Position numbers and translations under genes: made by a program. Positions 32,134-43,440 of a DNA stretch of 64,000 nt are shown here, one piece after another (position 1 is the stretch's first letter; each line of letters starts with the position of its first letter). Source of the DNA: Ixodes scapularis (Eukaryota; Arthropoda; Arachnida; Ixodida; Ixodidae); assembly GCF_016920785.2 (NCBI RefSeq), contig NW_024609835.1:177999109-178063108 (forward strand), read 5' to 3'. The notes under the pieces are model-generated. The model had not been told where the DNA came from. It saw only the letters and a list, made by a program, of their open reading frames with translations, and did not search any database.

Positions 32134-32391
32134 GATTCTTAAAACTTGTTATTCCTACAAACTTCAGCTTTGACTGTATATATTCACGAGTGCAGTGTCT
32201 AGCTTTAGGCTGGTTTGTGTTTTCGTTTGTTTTTATTTTCATGTTGATTGCTCCGGGTAAGTCACCTTTTGAGTTTTGACTGTTTAAGCAATTGAGTGGT
32301 CTTTGGCGTCATGTTCATTTTGTATTTGCCCCTCCCCCACTATAATGCCCTTACGGGTGCTGTGGGGTTATTTCAATAAATAAATAAATGA

Positions 32392-33580
32392 ATGCACAGA
32401 ATACACACGCACAGAAATACGTAGCGACTTGTATCATTGCTAGTAGTGCAGTCAGCTTAAAATGCTAGCTTAGCGTCAACCACATCAACGCCTCCCCGAT
32501 TGAAAAGAAAATAGTATCTTTGTTTCTAGGCCGCCGAATTGTTTTTAGCGCCCGTAGGCCAAACCCTCCCGAAAGCTCGCCAAGGACACATATTAAAAAT
32601 TAGTGAATCATTTGAAATCGTGGACAATATAATCGCAATTTGGCGGTTCGATATGATTATTAAAAGCGACTTTCAATTCCTGTGAAGCCGAACACTCGCG
32701 CGACACGGACCTAATGCAACACGGTAGGGACGATTAGGACGATTATCCACAGCACTTTGGGATCCACGGTTGGACAACAGATCTGGAGCGGCTTCAGGGC
32801 GGTTGGATGCGAATGTGGGCTCTAAAGGAGGTGATTGCCACACTTTTATGACGAGAAAAGTTGACACGATCGGCAACTCGCCCGCTCCAGCTGACTGGGA
32901 CGTCGAGACGCTTGGGAAATTCGAGAGGGCACCTCCGTCGCAAACCGGAAGTTAGAAGTGGGGTAAGCAGGGTATTTTGGAAGAGGAGGGAAGAGAATGC
33001 GCCACTTTTCCCAGATATAGGGACTTTAGGCGGCGCGCGGTAGCAGCGCCAGGAGTGTGCGGTGGCGTCCCTTGGAACTATGCGGCGGGCGGGCCGCGTC
33101 GCAGCCATTTTAAGAGGCGTTACGGAGCGGAGGAAATTTCTCTGCCGTTTTTCGCGGTTACGGACGACGCCGGCTCCGCTCCATGGGGCGGAGCCGGAGC
33201 TTGGGCGAAAGTCTGTGAACAGAACGTAATCTAGTTGGAGAAATAAATCATAAGAAAACTCATTTATAATCTTACATTCACCAAGGTCTAGTTTCTCTCA
33301 AATCAGGAAACGGTATTGTGGGCGCCTCTGCCATTTATTTAGGGAAAAAGACCTATAATAAAAAAAAAATAAGGGTTTCTTTCATGCTGACAAGTTTTCA
33401 CTTAAATAGAATGATTGTTTACGCTTAGGTTTCAAAGCAATAGGCCATCATACTGTTCACAACTGCCGGCAGCAGTGACGTCCGCCGCACTCCTTAAGAA
33501 ATAGGAAAAGGGGGGGGGGGGGGGGGGGGCTTAGGTAGTAGCACAAGGACACAGAAATATAAAACAAAACTTGGGACAGT
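32392..33580. other. Unassigned GC-rich stretch
   Basis: No gene recognised. 32680-33240 is CpG-rich with a short hairpin (GGCTCCGC 33172-33179 with GCGGAGCC 33188-33195). A 20-base G run occurs at 33510-33529. Confidence 0.35.
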
Positions 33581-33954
33581 ATTTATTTATTAATTAATTT
33601 ATTAGTGCCTTGAAGGCCCTAATATACAGGGCTTTATACAAGGGATGGGCAGCTCATATTTGTAGGTCAATAATAAAAGCACATACACTCGTGAACATTA
33701 AAGCAAAAATAGTCAACAAAACATTAAACAAAGATGACAAAAAGTTCAAACACACTTATATTAAAAAATACTAGTTAATTGCGGATTTTAAAAGTTCGCC
33801 TAACATCTTTTTAATACATCTATATTGTTAGATGTGGCAATGTTGTTGCGCAACGCGTTCCGTTCAGTTACTGTGAAAGGTATGGGAAGAGTTAGAGTAA
33901 GAAGTTGTGCATGCATATATGGGTTGTGTTTTACAGCTGTTATCTTATCTCAGA

Positions 33955-34850
33955 AAAAAAAAAAATGAAAGCCGTTTACAATTCCCTGTAACGCCGGTTA
34001 GAGCGCAGCTCTTGAGGAGGAAGATGGAAGCGTACTGAGGGATAGGTGACTCCTTGAGGTCACGTGACCTCAAGGGGGTCACGTGACTTCAGGGGGTCAC
34101 GTGACCTCAGGGGCTCACGTGACCTTTGGGGGCCACGTGACCTCGGGGGTCACGTGACCTCAAGGGTCACATGACCTTAGGGGGTCACGTGATCGCCAGA
34201 AGTCACGTGACTTCAGGGGGTCACGTGACCTTAGGGGGTCACGTGACCTCAAGGCGGTCACGTGACTTCTGGGGGTCACGTGACCTCAAGGGGTCAGGTG
34301 ACCTCAGGGGGTCACGTGACTTCAGGGGGTCACGTGACCTCAGGGGCTCACGTGACCTTTGGGGGTCATGTGACCTTTGGGGGTCACGTGACCTCGGGGG
34401 TCACGTGACCTGAAGGGTCACATGACCTCAGGGGGTCACGTGATCCCCAGAAGTCACGTGACTTCAGGGGGTCACGTTACCTTAGGGGGTCACGTGACCT
34501 CAAGGCGGTCACGTGACTTCTGGGGGTCACGTGACCTCAGGGGGTCACGTGACCTCAGAGGGTCACGTGACTTCAGGGGGTCACGTGACTTCAGGGGGTC
34601 ACGTGACCAGGGGCTCACGTGACTTCAGGGGTCACGTGACCTAAGGGGGTCACGTGACCTCGGGGGTCACGTGACCTAGGGGTGTCACGTGACCTGGGTG
34701 GGTCACGTGACCTCGGGGGGGGGGTCACGTGACCTCGGGGGTCACGTGAAATCGCGGTTACGCCGACGCCGACGGCGACGCCAACGGCGACGCCGACGGC
34801 GACGCCGACGCCGCTCAAGCCGGAAACGGGCCCCTAAGAGCTGCGCTCTA
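33955..34850 (-). mobile_element. Family X mobile element, copy 2, with CACGTG array
   Basis: Inserted in LINE E. On the minus strand it begins TTTAGAGCGCAGCTCTTAGG, then GTTTCCGGCTTGAGCGGCG and a GTCGGC/GTCGCC run, continues as the CACGTGAC array, and ends CTCAAGAGCTGCGCTCTAA followed by GGCGTTACAGGGAATTGTAA and a T-rich tail. Beginning, end and tail match the 3418-3888 copy, whereas the interior is hugely expanded. The AGAGCGCAGCTCTTRAGG words near the two ends are inverted copies of each other. Target duplication is not clear. No coding capacity. Confidence 0.75.
34055..34750. repeat. About 39 tandem GTCACGTGAC palindromes
   Basis: Units of about 17-19 bp, each a GTCACGTGAC palindrome followed by a C/T-A-G-G-rich spacer. 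By hand I count about 39 units, about 34 with an exact CACGTG core and the rest single-base variants (CACATG, CATGTG, CAGGTG, CACGTT). A higher-order period of about 250 bp is visible: the distinctive GATCGCCAGAAGTCAC at 34191 recurs as GATCCCCAGAAGTCAC at 34442, and CAAGGCGGTCAC at 34251 recurs at 34501. The core is the E-box form bound by bHLH-Zip factors (MITF/TFEB/USF group). Confidence 0.9.
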
Positions 34851-35387
34851 AAAATGAAGTGGGAAGAGGAAATAGTTCATTTCTAATTGTTGGGTTTTTA
34901 TGGTGGTAAATCTCGTAAAACAGTGTCAAACGAAATATTCTCCATCTTAAAGTGAGCTCAGGTAGGTTCGCTCGTTTACGCAGTTCAGACACGCATGTGG
35001 AATAAGAGTAATTGGAATAAATAAATCGCAATGCTCTTTTTTTTATACCTTCTAGTCCATCTTTCAGATAAGTTTGCCACGGAGACCATATGGATCCAAC
35101 ATATTGCAGCTTTGGCCGTACTAATGTTAGATATGCCATTTGTTTTACTTTAGGGGGGGGGGGGGGGCGAATCTTAACTTCCGTTGCAGAAAACCGAGTG
35201 TGCTGCTCGCCTTAGCAATAATGAGATTGATGTGGGTGATCCATGTTCGATCGGTGGTTATATGGAGACAAAGGTATTTATCAGACGATGAACCGAGTGT
35301 AAGATCGTTATTGCTGTGTTTATAACAGGACGGTGACAAAAGGCGAGAAAAAGTGAGTACTTTGCATTTATCTAGGTTCAGTGACAT
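34851..35387 (-). pseudogene. LINE E ORF2 C-terminal RT region
   Basis: Two blocks. 35387-35145 reads MSLNLDKCKVLTFSR, then DRTWITHINLIIAKASSTLG; 35139-34851 reads MAYLTLVRPKLQYVGSIW, then KRALRFIYSNYS and FRLTLFYEIYHHKNP. This is the LINE segment after the YADD box through the thumb. A 15-base G run at 35153-35167 separates the blocks and shifts frame. The reading is cut by the family X element after PLPTSF. Confidence 0.8.
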
Positions 35388-35557
35388 CTGCCAATTATCA
35401 CATCATTGTGCAAATGAATATCAAGTCAGTTTGAAGGGATGAGTGGTCGCTAGTGCACGGGATAGCACGGTTGATTACGCCGTCGTCTGCGAAAAGGCGG
35501 ATTGTGTAAGATACACAAAGAGGAAGGTAATTGATGTAGATTAAAAAAAGAAAAAAG

Positions 35558-35603
35558 AATTGGTCCTAGCATGCTTCCTTAAGGAAGCATGCTAGGACCA
35601 ATT
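35558..35603. repeat. 46-bp perfect palindrome in LINE E RT motif B
   Basis: Two 23-base halves, AATTGGTCCTAGCATGCTTCC plus TT and its exact inverse, meet at 35580/35581 with no loop. One half encodes the LINE E motif QGSMLGPI on the minus strand; the other is the same sequence turned around. A direct repeat (TTATGCTCGTTTTGGAT) lies immediately to the right, at about 35604-35620 and 35627-35643. Confidence 0.9.
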
Positions 35604-36092
35604 ATGCTCGTTTTGGATAAAGATGTTATGCTCGTTTTGGATGGTACTGAGTTGTTAACAACGGTATATTGACAGCGATCAGAAAGAAATAAGAAAAATC
35701 TAAGTAATGATGAAGTGGACCATTTTGAACTGGTGAAGTTTTATTATAAGGCGGTTATGAAGTACTTTGTCAAAGGCCTTAAAAAAAACAAGGAAGATAG
35801 CGTCAGTGTGTTGTTTATGGTACAAATTAGACAATGTTATAAACGAATTCGAGGAGTTAGGTTTCGCATGATAGTTATTTCCTGAATCCGTGTTGGTTTA
35901 TGGAAAGAATGTCATTTAATCCGATATGTCTGATAACATTAGAAAATATATGTTCCAATATTTCTAAGGTGATTCTGGTAAGTGATATAGTCACATAGGA
36001 CGATAATTTAAAGGCTAATTTCGTTTCCCGGAATTATGGGGACGACACGGCTCATTCTTCAGTAATGAGGGATGTTACCTGACGAAAGGGAT

Positions 36093-36302
36093 TCACAAAA
36101 AAATGTCGGTTAAAAACAGAGATGATGTATGCTTGGTAGTTTTTAGTATTTTTGAGTTGATCAGGTCACCGCCGGTACTCGAGGAAAGTTTCTGATTTTC
36201 AATAGCGTTGACAGCCCCAGAATAGTCGATGGTAATTGTTTCCATAGACGGATGAGGAAGGGCAGGTAGTTCCGGAATGTTAAGATTTTCGCTGGTTAAC
36301 AC
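36093..36302 (-). pseudogene. LINE E ORF2 linker
   Basis: A 69-codon block between endonuclease and RT with NAIENQKLSSSTGGDLINSK, corresponding to the (A/G)-x2-GPDGI-type entry to RT in CR1/L2 elements (degraded to TGGDLINSKILK). Part of the broken LINE E ORF2. Confidence 0.6.
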
Positions 36303-36769
36303 TGTTTAGGCAATCAGCACACTGGTCGTCGAAGAGAACTAGACGTTCGTCATCGGTTGGTGCAAGAGGGGTGAAAGGCTTCGGCTTGATTACGTTCCGG
36401 AACTGTTAGTGTTTGTCGACCAATACTTGTACTAAATTGGTACCGTAAAATTTCGACTTTGATTTTGTAATTTGATATCGATATAATTTTTCGCATTCTT
36501 TATATTTATTTTTCGCCTCTATGTTTAAGGGTTTCTGTTTAGCACGCTTGAGTAATCCTTTTTCTTTTCTTATTGCCTAGCTAGTCCCTTGATTGCTTTA
36601 GTATACCACGGGTTGTGACTATCTGTTTTGATGTTCACCAGTGGCACGTATTTATTCGCGAGGAATGATAATTTATTTCTAAACAGAGTCAGTTTTTCTC
36701 AATTGTGTAACTATGGAACGCCTCCCTGAAAAATACATAAAATGCTTCTAGTTCCGTGTTAATAAAATT

Positions 36770-37500
36770 CTAGTCCGCTTTGCTGTCATCCCTTATTTGC
36801 TTATGAAGAATACATTTGTGCAGAATAGGAAACGAAAAGTTGAAATGTGCAATCAGGTGGTCACTCAGCCCAGGTAGTAGTGAAGGGTTGTTAATCACAT
36901 AGAAATCCGTAGATAAGCAAAGATCAAGTATGTTGCTACTGTGATTAGTGATTCGAGTTGGCCGGGTAATGAGCTGTGTAAAATTAAAATCCCAACACAT
37001 GTTGATGAAATATTTTGATTCATTGTCATTTGCTGCGAACTTGTTCCAGTCGATGGAGGGGTAGTTAAAATCTCCTAAAAGTATAAGCGTTGCGTTTGAG
37101 AATTTTAAAGATATATCATCGATACACTCTCGTAATAGAGGCACACAGCATTATTACTCTTAGGTGGTCTGTAGCAGAGGCCAAAGAATGTTTGCAAAGA
37201 AGGTGATGAAAGGTATAACCAAACCGGTTTTAAGCCCGGTGCAGTAGACACGCGATACCGTCAGGTGGTTTTTCACAGCAATCAGTACTCCCCGCCCCGC
37301 TTGGACGCCCTATCATATCTATACAAATTGTAATTCGTACACGAGGGGAAAACTTTAGAGTCATGAATATCAGGGCTGAGCCACGTTTTGGTTAAAAAAC
37401 AATGTCAGCTTGCGTTGAGTCAATTAGAGAATACAATGGATCGCGTTTAGGAAGCACACTTCTTGTGTTTGTAAATAGAACAGAGTAAGCGTAAAACAAA
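36770..37500 (-). pseudogene. LINE E APE-type endonuclease
   Basis: From about 37500 the broken frames read FTNTRSVLPKRDPLYSLID (N-terminal motif), then an ETWL-region segment with damage. The open block 37144-36770 carries LILLGDFNYPSIDWNKF (catalytic D-x-N), FNFTQLITRPTRITNHSSN, ILDLCLSTD and LPGLSDHLIAHF (SDH). Fold and order are those of LINE target-nicking endonucleases. Stops in the 5' half make it a relic. Confidence 0.8.
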
Positions 37501-37560
37501 TCTTCGGTTTGTTTTCTAAGAAGTGAACGAACGCAAACGAGCTGGTTAGGAAACATGATA

Positions 37561-40500
37561 ATCTATCACCTTGAAATTAGGAAGTTGGTCGGACCTCGTA
37601 GTCTTGACGGAGATTATTTTCGGGGATGCTTGACGTCGGATGCTCGCAGTCGGAAGCCTGTCTAGTGCTGTAAGAATTTAGCCTGTTAAGCCACGTCTGG
37701 TCCAATTTTCACGACACTATGTTCTGTTTCCTCGATCTTTCCTTGTTTTGGCGAGGTCCTATAAACTCTGCTGTTCTTCAAAGTTTGTGTTGTGTTCTCC
37801 GCTCTTTTATTCTTCCTAGACCCGTGGTTTTATGTTGGGGCGACTTTCTACGCTCTTCAATAGAGAAGCGCTGTTGTACACACCTTGTCGTTCCTAGAGA
37901 ATATTTTTTTGGAGCCGAGGTCGTGGGGCAAAGCCCCTATAACGAAGACAAGCTAGCTCAATTTGAGTGAAGGTTTGTTGTCGCTTTTTTCAACTGGAGG
38001 TCATATGCTGCTAATATTTTGCCACTACAAGTTAGTTCCCATTACTGCAAGGAGTTAAGGATAGTTTAAAGGCGAAGTATTTTCTTGTAATATTGATGTG
38101 CAATCTTGATACTTTTAGAAAAATGACACGTTTCTGCATAACAAAACTGCAATAACGGCTAAACAATTTTTTATACATTCGTAAGCTAGAACTCAAGAAA
38201 AACATTTTGATATATTTTGCGAAGTTTTGCATAAAGTTGTTGGTTGATAGGTAATTTGTGCGTTTTCTGTAATTGCGTGTTCTGTAATTTGTTGTTGATA
38301 TAAATATATAATTGCAATTTTTAACATTTGGTGTGCATGTTGTCAATCGCATCTAAAATAAATGCAAACAAGTTTAACTACGTGCTTGCTTTGGTGAGAG
38401 ATTAGCGGCTGTGCGAATTACCATAGTGAAATCACGGCTATGTCCACACCTCCAGCTTCTCAATTTTATATCTTTGGGAAAAATTTAGCTACAGTGTTCA
38501 CATATATCGGAATGTTATTCCCAAGAGCCCAGCCGTCACGTGTATTTCTTACATAAGTAGCAAAAAATATGACCCGTACAGACGTGGAAACACCCCTAGG
38601 TAAAACTCTCCATGAAATACAAAGATAACAAATTTGCCAGTTTAACTTCTCTATTTTATTGGACCTACAAAATACAGTCATTGTTTAGCAGCAGGCAGAG
38701 TGATGGTGTATCGATACAGTAATTTGGCAAATCATGCACAGTACACAAATAACAGGTACAGAGCTACAAAACATTGAACTCAGTAACGTTTCAGGCAGTC
38801 TAGTTATATTCACCAATGAGGCTGTACTGGAAGGCTATCTACTGGCATTATAATAGTTTATGGGATGATTTGTTGAACGTTCATGATGCTTTTCAGCCAT
38901 TTATTTGCCCATTAACAACGGTAATTACAAATTCGTTATGATGCTTGTTGTCCTTGTACAGATATTCCGGTCGCTTTGTTTCTTCGCAGCTGCCCTCGGT
39001 TACACCCCGCAGTTTCAACCAGCAAGACACAAACAAAATTACATTATTTTTGCTACTGAAAAACAAGTTGACTCTTTCGAAGAAATAAAATACCACAAAA
39101 ATCGGTGTTCTTAAATAAATTACCCGTGTGGATTATATCTATCTGGATCCTTTCGTAACTATTCTAACCTACATCTTGTAAATTCCTAGAACAATTAAGA
39201 CAAAGAAGCCCACAGCAATACTGTTTTCAAGGGTCAACATTTTGCAATCGCAGGTGCATTCTAGGATTCCCGCGAATCAAAAGAAAACGCAACGAATGGT
39301 GTCAATTCGAACTAAATGTGAAGTGGGACTCCACCGTAGCATATAGCTCAAACAGTTTTTAAAGGGTGAAAGTGTGTAAGAAACCCTAGCTAATAAGGCT
39401 CGGCGACATTCCTCTACGGAAAATAAAATCTTTGTCACCTTGTACCACGATGTATTTTTGTAAATAAATTAAGCTATACATTTGTAAAACCGTGACTTGG
39501 TTGATAACAGTATTGCTGTACATAACAAAATGTGAGGGGAAAGCGACCTAGAATGTAGTGCTCACAATTCTTATAAAAAACATTTTACAAAATGGCACAT
39601 CAACTTCATACAGAGCAGGCTGTAGATATATATATAATACGAATATATTACTTTGCACTGCCCCATTCCTCATAAACAAACCGCCGTTCCTCACCTCAGT
39701 CGTCCGTTCCACTTGCATGGAATCACAGCACTTCGTGTTTTTTTACAGCAATACGAAATATGCACCTGTAGCACAACGGCTAATGTTCGGTCACTGGCAA
39801 TAGGAATGTCTTCACAGCTACACTCTCGCCTTGTAAGAGTCAAATCAGCTTTGGAGATCATTGCCATAAAACCACTCACAAAACTGACAGAAGCACGCAG
39901 CAGAATGAACGAGCTTCCTGTGCGACAAAGAGACATTATTATTTACGTGAGATATATCGTACGTTACAGGATTTCGGAGTACATCTTGGGCAGAATTGTA
40001 GCAGTCTGGCACGCATACAAATGAGACCTCCAACAGCGAATTAGAAGATAAATAACATTCCCTTCTTATCAAACTCGGGAGAAGGGGAAGTGTATGGTAC
40101 ATTGGAGGTCAGTATTCAAATATGAAATGTTTCTATGAAGAAATATGGAGTATTTACACCTAATCCCTATCGTACTGATTTGTTTCCGTGTTTCCCGGCA
40201 TTCTTTGATGCTGAAAGTCGTTTCATTTTGCTTTGGAGAATAACTCAGGGCTCACTTTCAATCGTACAGTAAGTGCCTAATTTAAGAGCTGCTAAACCAT
40301 TTTAGAGCCTGTGTTGTAAAAAAAGAAAAAAGAAAGATCACGTCAAACTTCACTCAGAAAAGCAAAAACATAAATGTGTTTTATTGGAATGAGTTTATTC
40401 TCAAAGAGCGACTGCAAGCTATTTAATGCTTTATATAACTTACTTAACCAAATTTCTAGGTCCTAGTAAACACGTCGTATTATGTAGCCTTAGGATTTGC

Positions 40501-42030
40501 CAGGAGTAAATTCCTCAACCCATAAATGTTTTGAATAAAAAGTATAGTCTCCCACACCAAAGTGCGATAACATGACAGCTGCGCATTAAAGGGGATTAAA
40601 GGACTGTTAGAACAGTAGTCTTAACAAACTTCGACTATGTTGCGCAAAGATTGTTTTTCAATGTAACTCGCAAATGTATATTAACGCGAATTCCCGCAAC
40701 GCTGTAAAATATTTCCTAAACCTACAGTTTGAAAGGGTCTCTTGACCTTTCAAGATGCGTGCAAAGTATGATCATCACGGTTACTGTGTTAATCCAGCTT
40801 GCGCTCTGCATACAACTGCTCAAAGCCTACGAAACGGCACCGGATACAGTCGTCCAGTCACTACATTGCCGAAAGCTCATGCAACTCCTCTTTCGAGGGA
40901 TACTCCGAAGCCCGCGAGAAAGCTTTCAGGCACTATTTCACGAAGAAGCTTCGTGAGTCAAGCAGCCAATGTTTCTGACATACGTTTAATTAGAGTGCAG
41001 TCTGTATCAAAAGATACATTATACACACAAAACGGCACACCCAGCCTCGCGGCAGTGTAAAATCAATCTCGGCATCTGAAAATTATGACAAACTTATTAT
41101 AAGAGATGATAACTAAAAGCAATGACGAGGGGGAATCGTGTTATGTATGGGTGACTGTTCTAATAGCAGGAGAGCGTGTTTTTGATAGACTAGAAGACCT
41201 TCACAAACATTCACAATACTATAGCTCTTTGCGTGCACAATAAGAACTGAAAAAAGCTGACTTAGTGCTGTGATTTATAGTCCCAGTCCTACCCAAAACA
41301 TGACAACATACATAGCTGCTGAAATTACAAGAAAGTTGACTCACTGTACTGTAAGCATAACCAGAACGGGTCTTGTTCAACAAGAACCTCAGCTCTGAAT
41401 GTTTGCAGACAGAGTGCATTCTCGTGTATCGTCAGCCTTACATACTATTGACACGTCTCTGCGGCTATCGTATTTCCGTAACAGCCATCTACATCATAGT
41501 TATACGGTAGGAAAGGGGACGAAAGTTTGCAGATTACATATGCAACCTTAAAAGAAGTTAGAGAAGAGGAAAAGCAGGTATATGCATATAGTATAAATAC
41601 GGTACTAAAGAAGAGAAAAAGACACGTCTGAAAGAAGGTTTGAAGAAGCCGTACTTTGTTAAATAGAGATGCACTGGGTTGCTGTTGTTACTGCTGTCGC
41701 TGTATAGCGTAGTGCTTGGGTTGCAGCATCAACACTGGGCCACTTCAGGGGCTGCCAGCACGCTAGCGGCGCCTGGCGGTACAGCCGAAGTTTCCTCCTT
41801 GGTCGGAGAAACGTCCGAGTCGTCATGGCCGTTCGCAGCAGCCACCTCTTCAAAACCGTGCTGGGGCTGGGGACTCGTGAGGTTTGTGGGACTCTGCGAG
41901 CAATCCAGATCACAAGAGATTATCCAGGAGTGCCTTGTTGCTTTATTATACCGGGGCTTCTAGTTTATACTATAAAGGGTCATACATTTGGCATGTTGGA
42001 CGTGACTGGTGCTGGGGCCTCTACGATACT
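37561..42030. other. Unassigned intergenic sequence
   Basis: AT-rich sequence with only short frames. 37719-37970, 39653-40024, 40729-41060 and 41659-41963 are open but lack recognisable domains. No RNA gene, array or long inverted repeat seen. Confidence 0.35.
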
Positions 42031-42039
42031 TTGTAATGC

Positions 42040-42175
42040 TAAAAGTTCAGGGATGTTGAACAAGCACTCCGGGCTGCCACAGCGTTCGCTCTACAGTAAG
42101 CTGGTTTTCTTGATTAATATTAACGATGTCGCATTGGGCGTTGTTCCCTCCTTAAAAGTAAAGGTTTCTTGAGTG
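42040..42175 (+). pseudogene. RT fragment of another LINE
   Basis: The plus frame reads LNKHSGLPQRSLYSKLVFLI, then NINDVALGVVPSLKV. This fits RT motif B (GLPQGSxLSPLLFLIxINDV) and the segment leading to YADD, with several substitutions. Only about 45 codons survive before a stop and the SINE cluster begins. Confidence 0.55.
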
Positions 42176-42429
42176 GGATTTTGTTATTTGTACCACAGTT
42201 ACTAGAACCTAAAGTAAGGGCCTCCTTATCTTTCTAAATTATACAGCGTTGGTTTAAGAAATATGAAGCTAAAATAAACAAAGCAAAGACTTATTATTAT
42301 AATAAAATTGCAAAGGTGCAAGCGAGCTGAACAAGAATAACGAAAATAATTCCTGGAGAAGGGGGAACAAAGGACAAACATAAATCTCCAAACACAGCTA
42401 GGTGACTGGTGCGCGACCGAAAGAAATCC

Positions 42430-42501
42430 GACTAGTCCGGGTATCGAGCCCGAGACCTCTCCATTTCCAGTGGAGCGCTCTACCAACTGAGCTAACCAGG
42501 G
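42430..42501 (-). repeat. SINE tRNA-like head, locus 2 minus
   Basis: tRNA-like segment with box A TAGCTCAGTTGG intact, anticodon arm around CACTGGAAATG and box B GGGCTCGATACCC (one change from consensus). Flanked by SINE body on both sides. Confidence 0.7.
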
Positions 42502-42751
42502 GTTAGATGTCACTAGAGCAAACGGGTTTTATCAGCCGCCGCCAGTCTAACACCAATACGGGTGAAAGCTTGCACTTTAAGGCTATGATTATAATGCAAT
42601 TAATTACAAAGATGGAAGCGAGCTGGGCAAGAATGACGAAAATAATTCCTGGAGAAGGGAAACAAGAGGTACAAAGGACAAACATAACCCTTGTTGGTGT
42701 TAGACTGGTAGCAGCTGATAAAACCTGTTTGCTTTACTGACGTCGAACCCC

Positions 42752-42823
42752 TAGTTAGCTCAGTTGGTAGAGCGCTCCACTGGAAATAGGGAGGTCCCGG
42801 GTTCGATACCCAGACGAGGCGGA
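42752..42823 (+). repeat. SINE tRNA-like head, unit 1 of tandem array
   Basis: Box A TTAGCTCAGTTGG and box B GGTTCGATACCC are both intact. The following body is GGCGGATTTTTTCTGGTCGC onward. First of three heads spaced 304 bp. Confidence 0.75.
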
Positions 42824-43055
42824 TTTTTTCTGGTCGCGCACCAGTCACCTAGCTGTGTTTGGATATTTATGTTTGTCCTTTGTCCCTCTTGTTCCCCTTC
42901 TCCAGCGATTATTTTCGTCATTCTTTTCCAGCTCGCTTGCATCTTTGTAATTAATTGCATTGTAATCATACCCTTAATATGCTAGCTTTCACCCTTGTTG
43001 GTGTCAAGTTGGTGGCAGGTGATAAAACCCGTTCGCTCTACTGATGTCTAACCCC

Positions 43056-43127
43056 TAGTTAGCTCTGTTGGTAGAGCGCTCCACTGGAAATAGGGAGGTC
43101 CCGGGTTTGATACCCGGACCAGGCGGA
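43056..43127 (+). repeat. SINE tRNA-like head, unit 2
   Basis: Box A reads TAGCTCTGTTGG (one change) and box B GGTTTGATACCC (one change). 304 bp from unit 1. Confidence 0.75.
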
Positions 43128-43359
43128 CTTTTTCTGGTCGTGCACCAGGCAACTAGCTGCGTTTGGAGATTTATGTGTGTCCTTTGTCCCACTTGCTCCC
43201 CTTCTCCAGGGATTATTTTCGTCATTCTTGTCCAGCTCGCTTGCATCTTTGTAATGAATTGCATTGTAATCATTCCCTTAAACTGCAAGCTTTCACCCTT
43301 GTTGGTGTCAAGTTGGTGGCAGGCGATAGAACCCGTTCGCTCTACTGACGTCTAACCCC

Positions 43360-43440
43360 TAGTTAGCTCAGTTGGTAGAGCGCTCCACTGGAAATAGGGA
43401 GGTCCCGGGTTCCCCTTTTCCAGCGATTATTTTCGGAAAA
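43360..43440 (+). repeat. SINE tRNA-like head, unit 3, truncated
   Basis: Box A is intact; sequence matches to GGTCCCGGGTTC and then jumps to the 3' body word CCAGCGATTATTTTCGG, ending in an A run. An internal deletion removed about 150 bp, so this is the array end. Confidence 0.7.

Larger units (their letters stand above)
28078..32391 (+). mobile_element. LINE D, nearly full-length CR1/L2-like LINE
   Basis: Plus-strand non-LTR retrotransposon of about 4.3 kb with ORF1 (28100-29308), ORF2 (about 29340-32133) and a 3' UTR. The 3' UTR ends with AATGCCCTTACGGGTGC and an (AAAT)n tail near 32391. ORF1 carries a 2A peptide, a coiled coil and an RNA-binding-type block. ORF2 has APE endonuclease, RT and C-terminal regions. 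One stop in ORF1, and several stops and frameshifts in ORF2, make this copy inactive. Divergence is modest, so the family is probably recent. Confidence 0.9.
33581..37560 (-). mobile_element. LINE E, CR1/L2-like, interrupted by family X
   Basis: Minus-strand LINE. From its 5' side it reads endonuclease (about 37500-36770), linker (36302-36093), decayed RT (about 36050-35400), C-terminal RT (35387-34851), then a family X element (34850-33955), then the last ORF2 codons (ARTTSYSNSS-like and ALRNNIATSNNIDVLKR, about 33950-33780). The 3' UTR ends in TAATAAATTAATTAATAAA near 33581. The colinearity of the reading on both sides shows that family X is a later insertion. Many stops and frame changes are present. 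Confidence 0.8.
42286..43440. mobile_element. Inverted and tandem SINE cluster, locus 2
   Basis: Same SINE family as 19927-20652. The left part (42286 to about 42690) is minus-strand body-head-body with a TTATTATAATAAT-type tail at 42286-42305. The right part (from about 42690) is plus strand and carries three heads at about 42752, 43056 and 43360, spaced 304 bp. The third is truncated inside the head at about 43410, where it jumps to body sequence. The two halves face each other like locus 1. The heads have TAGCTCAGTTGG box A and GGTTYGATACCC box B. Confidence 0.8.

Noticed and set aside
34171..34622. Open frames of 66-80 codons with repeated SRDLRGSRD-like peptides
   Set aside because: They are translations of the GTCACGTGAC array; no stop arises because the unit lacks stop words in that frame. 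Not genes.
34055..34750. CRISPR array
   Set aside because: Units are contiguous palindromes with 7-9 bp similar spacers and a higher-order repeat; no unique spacers, leader or cas genes, and the context is animal.
39653..40024. 123-codon frame as a gene
   Set aside because: No domain, overlaps an opposite-strand frame, no splice or promoter support.
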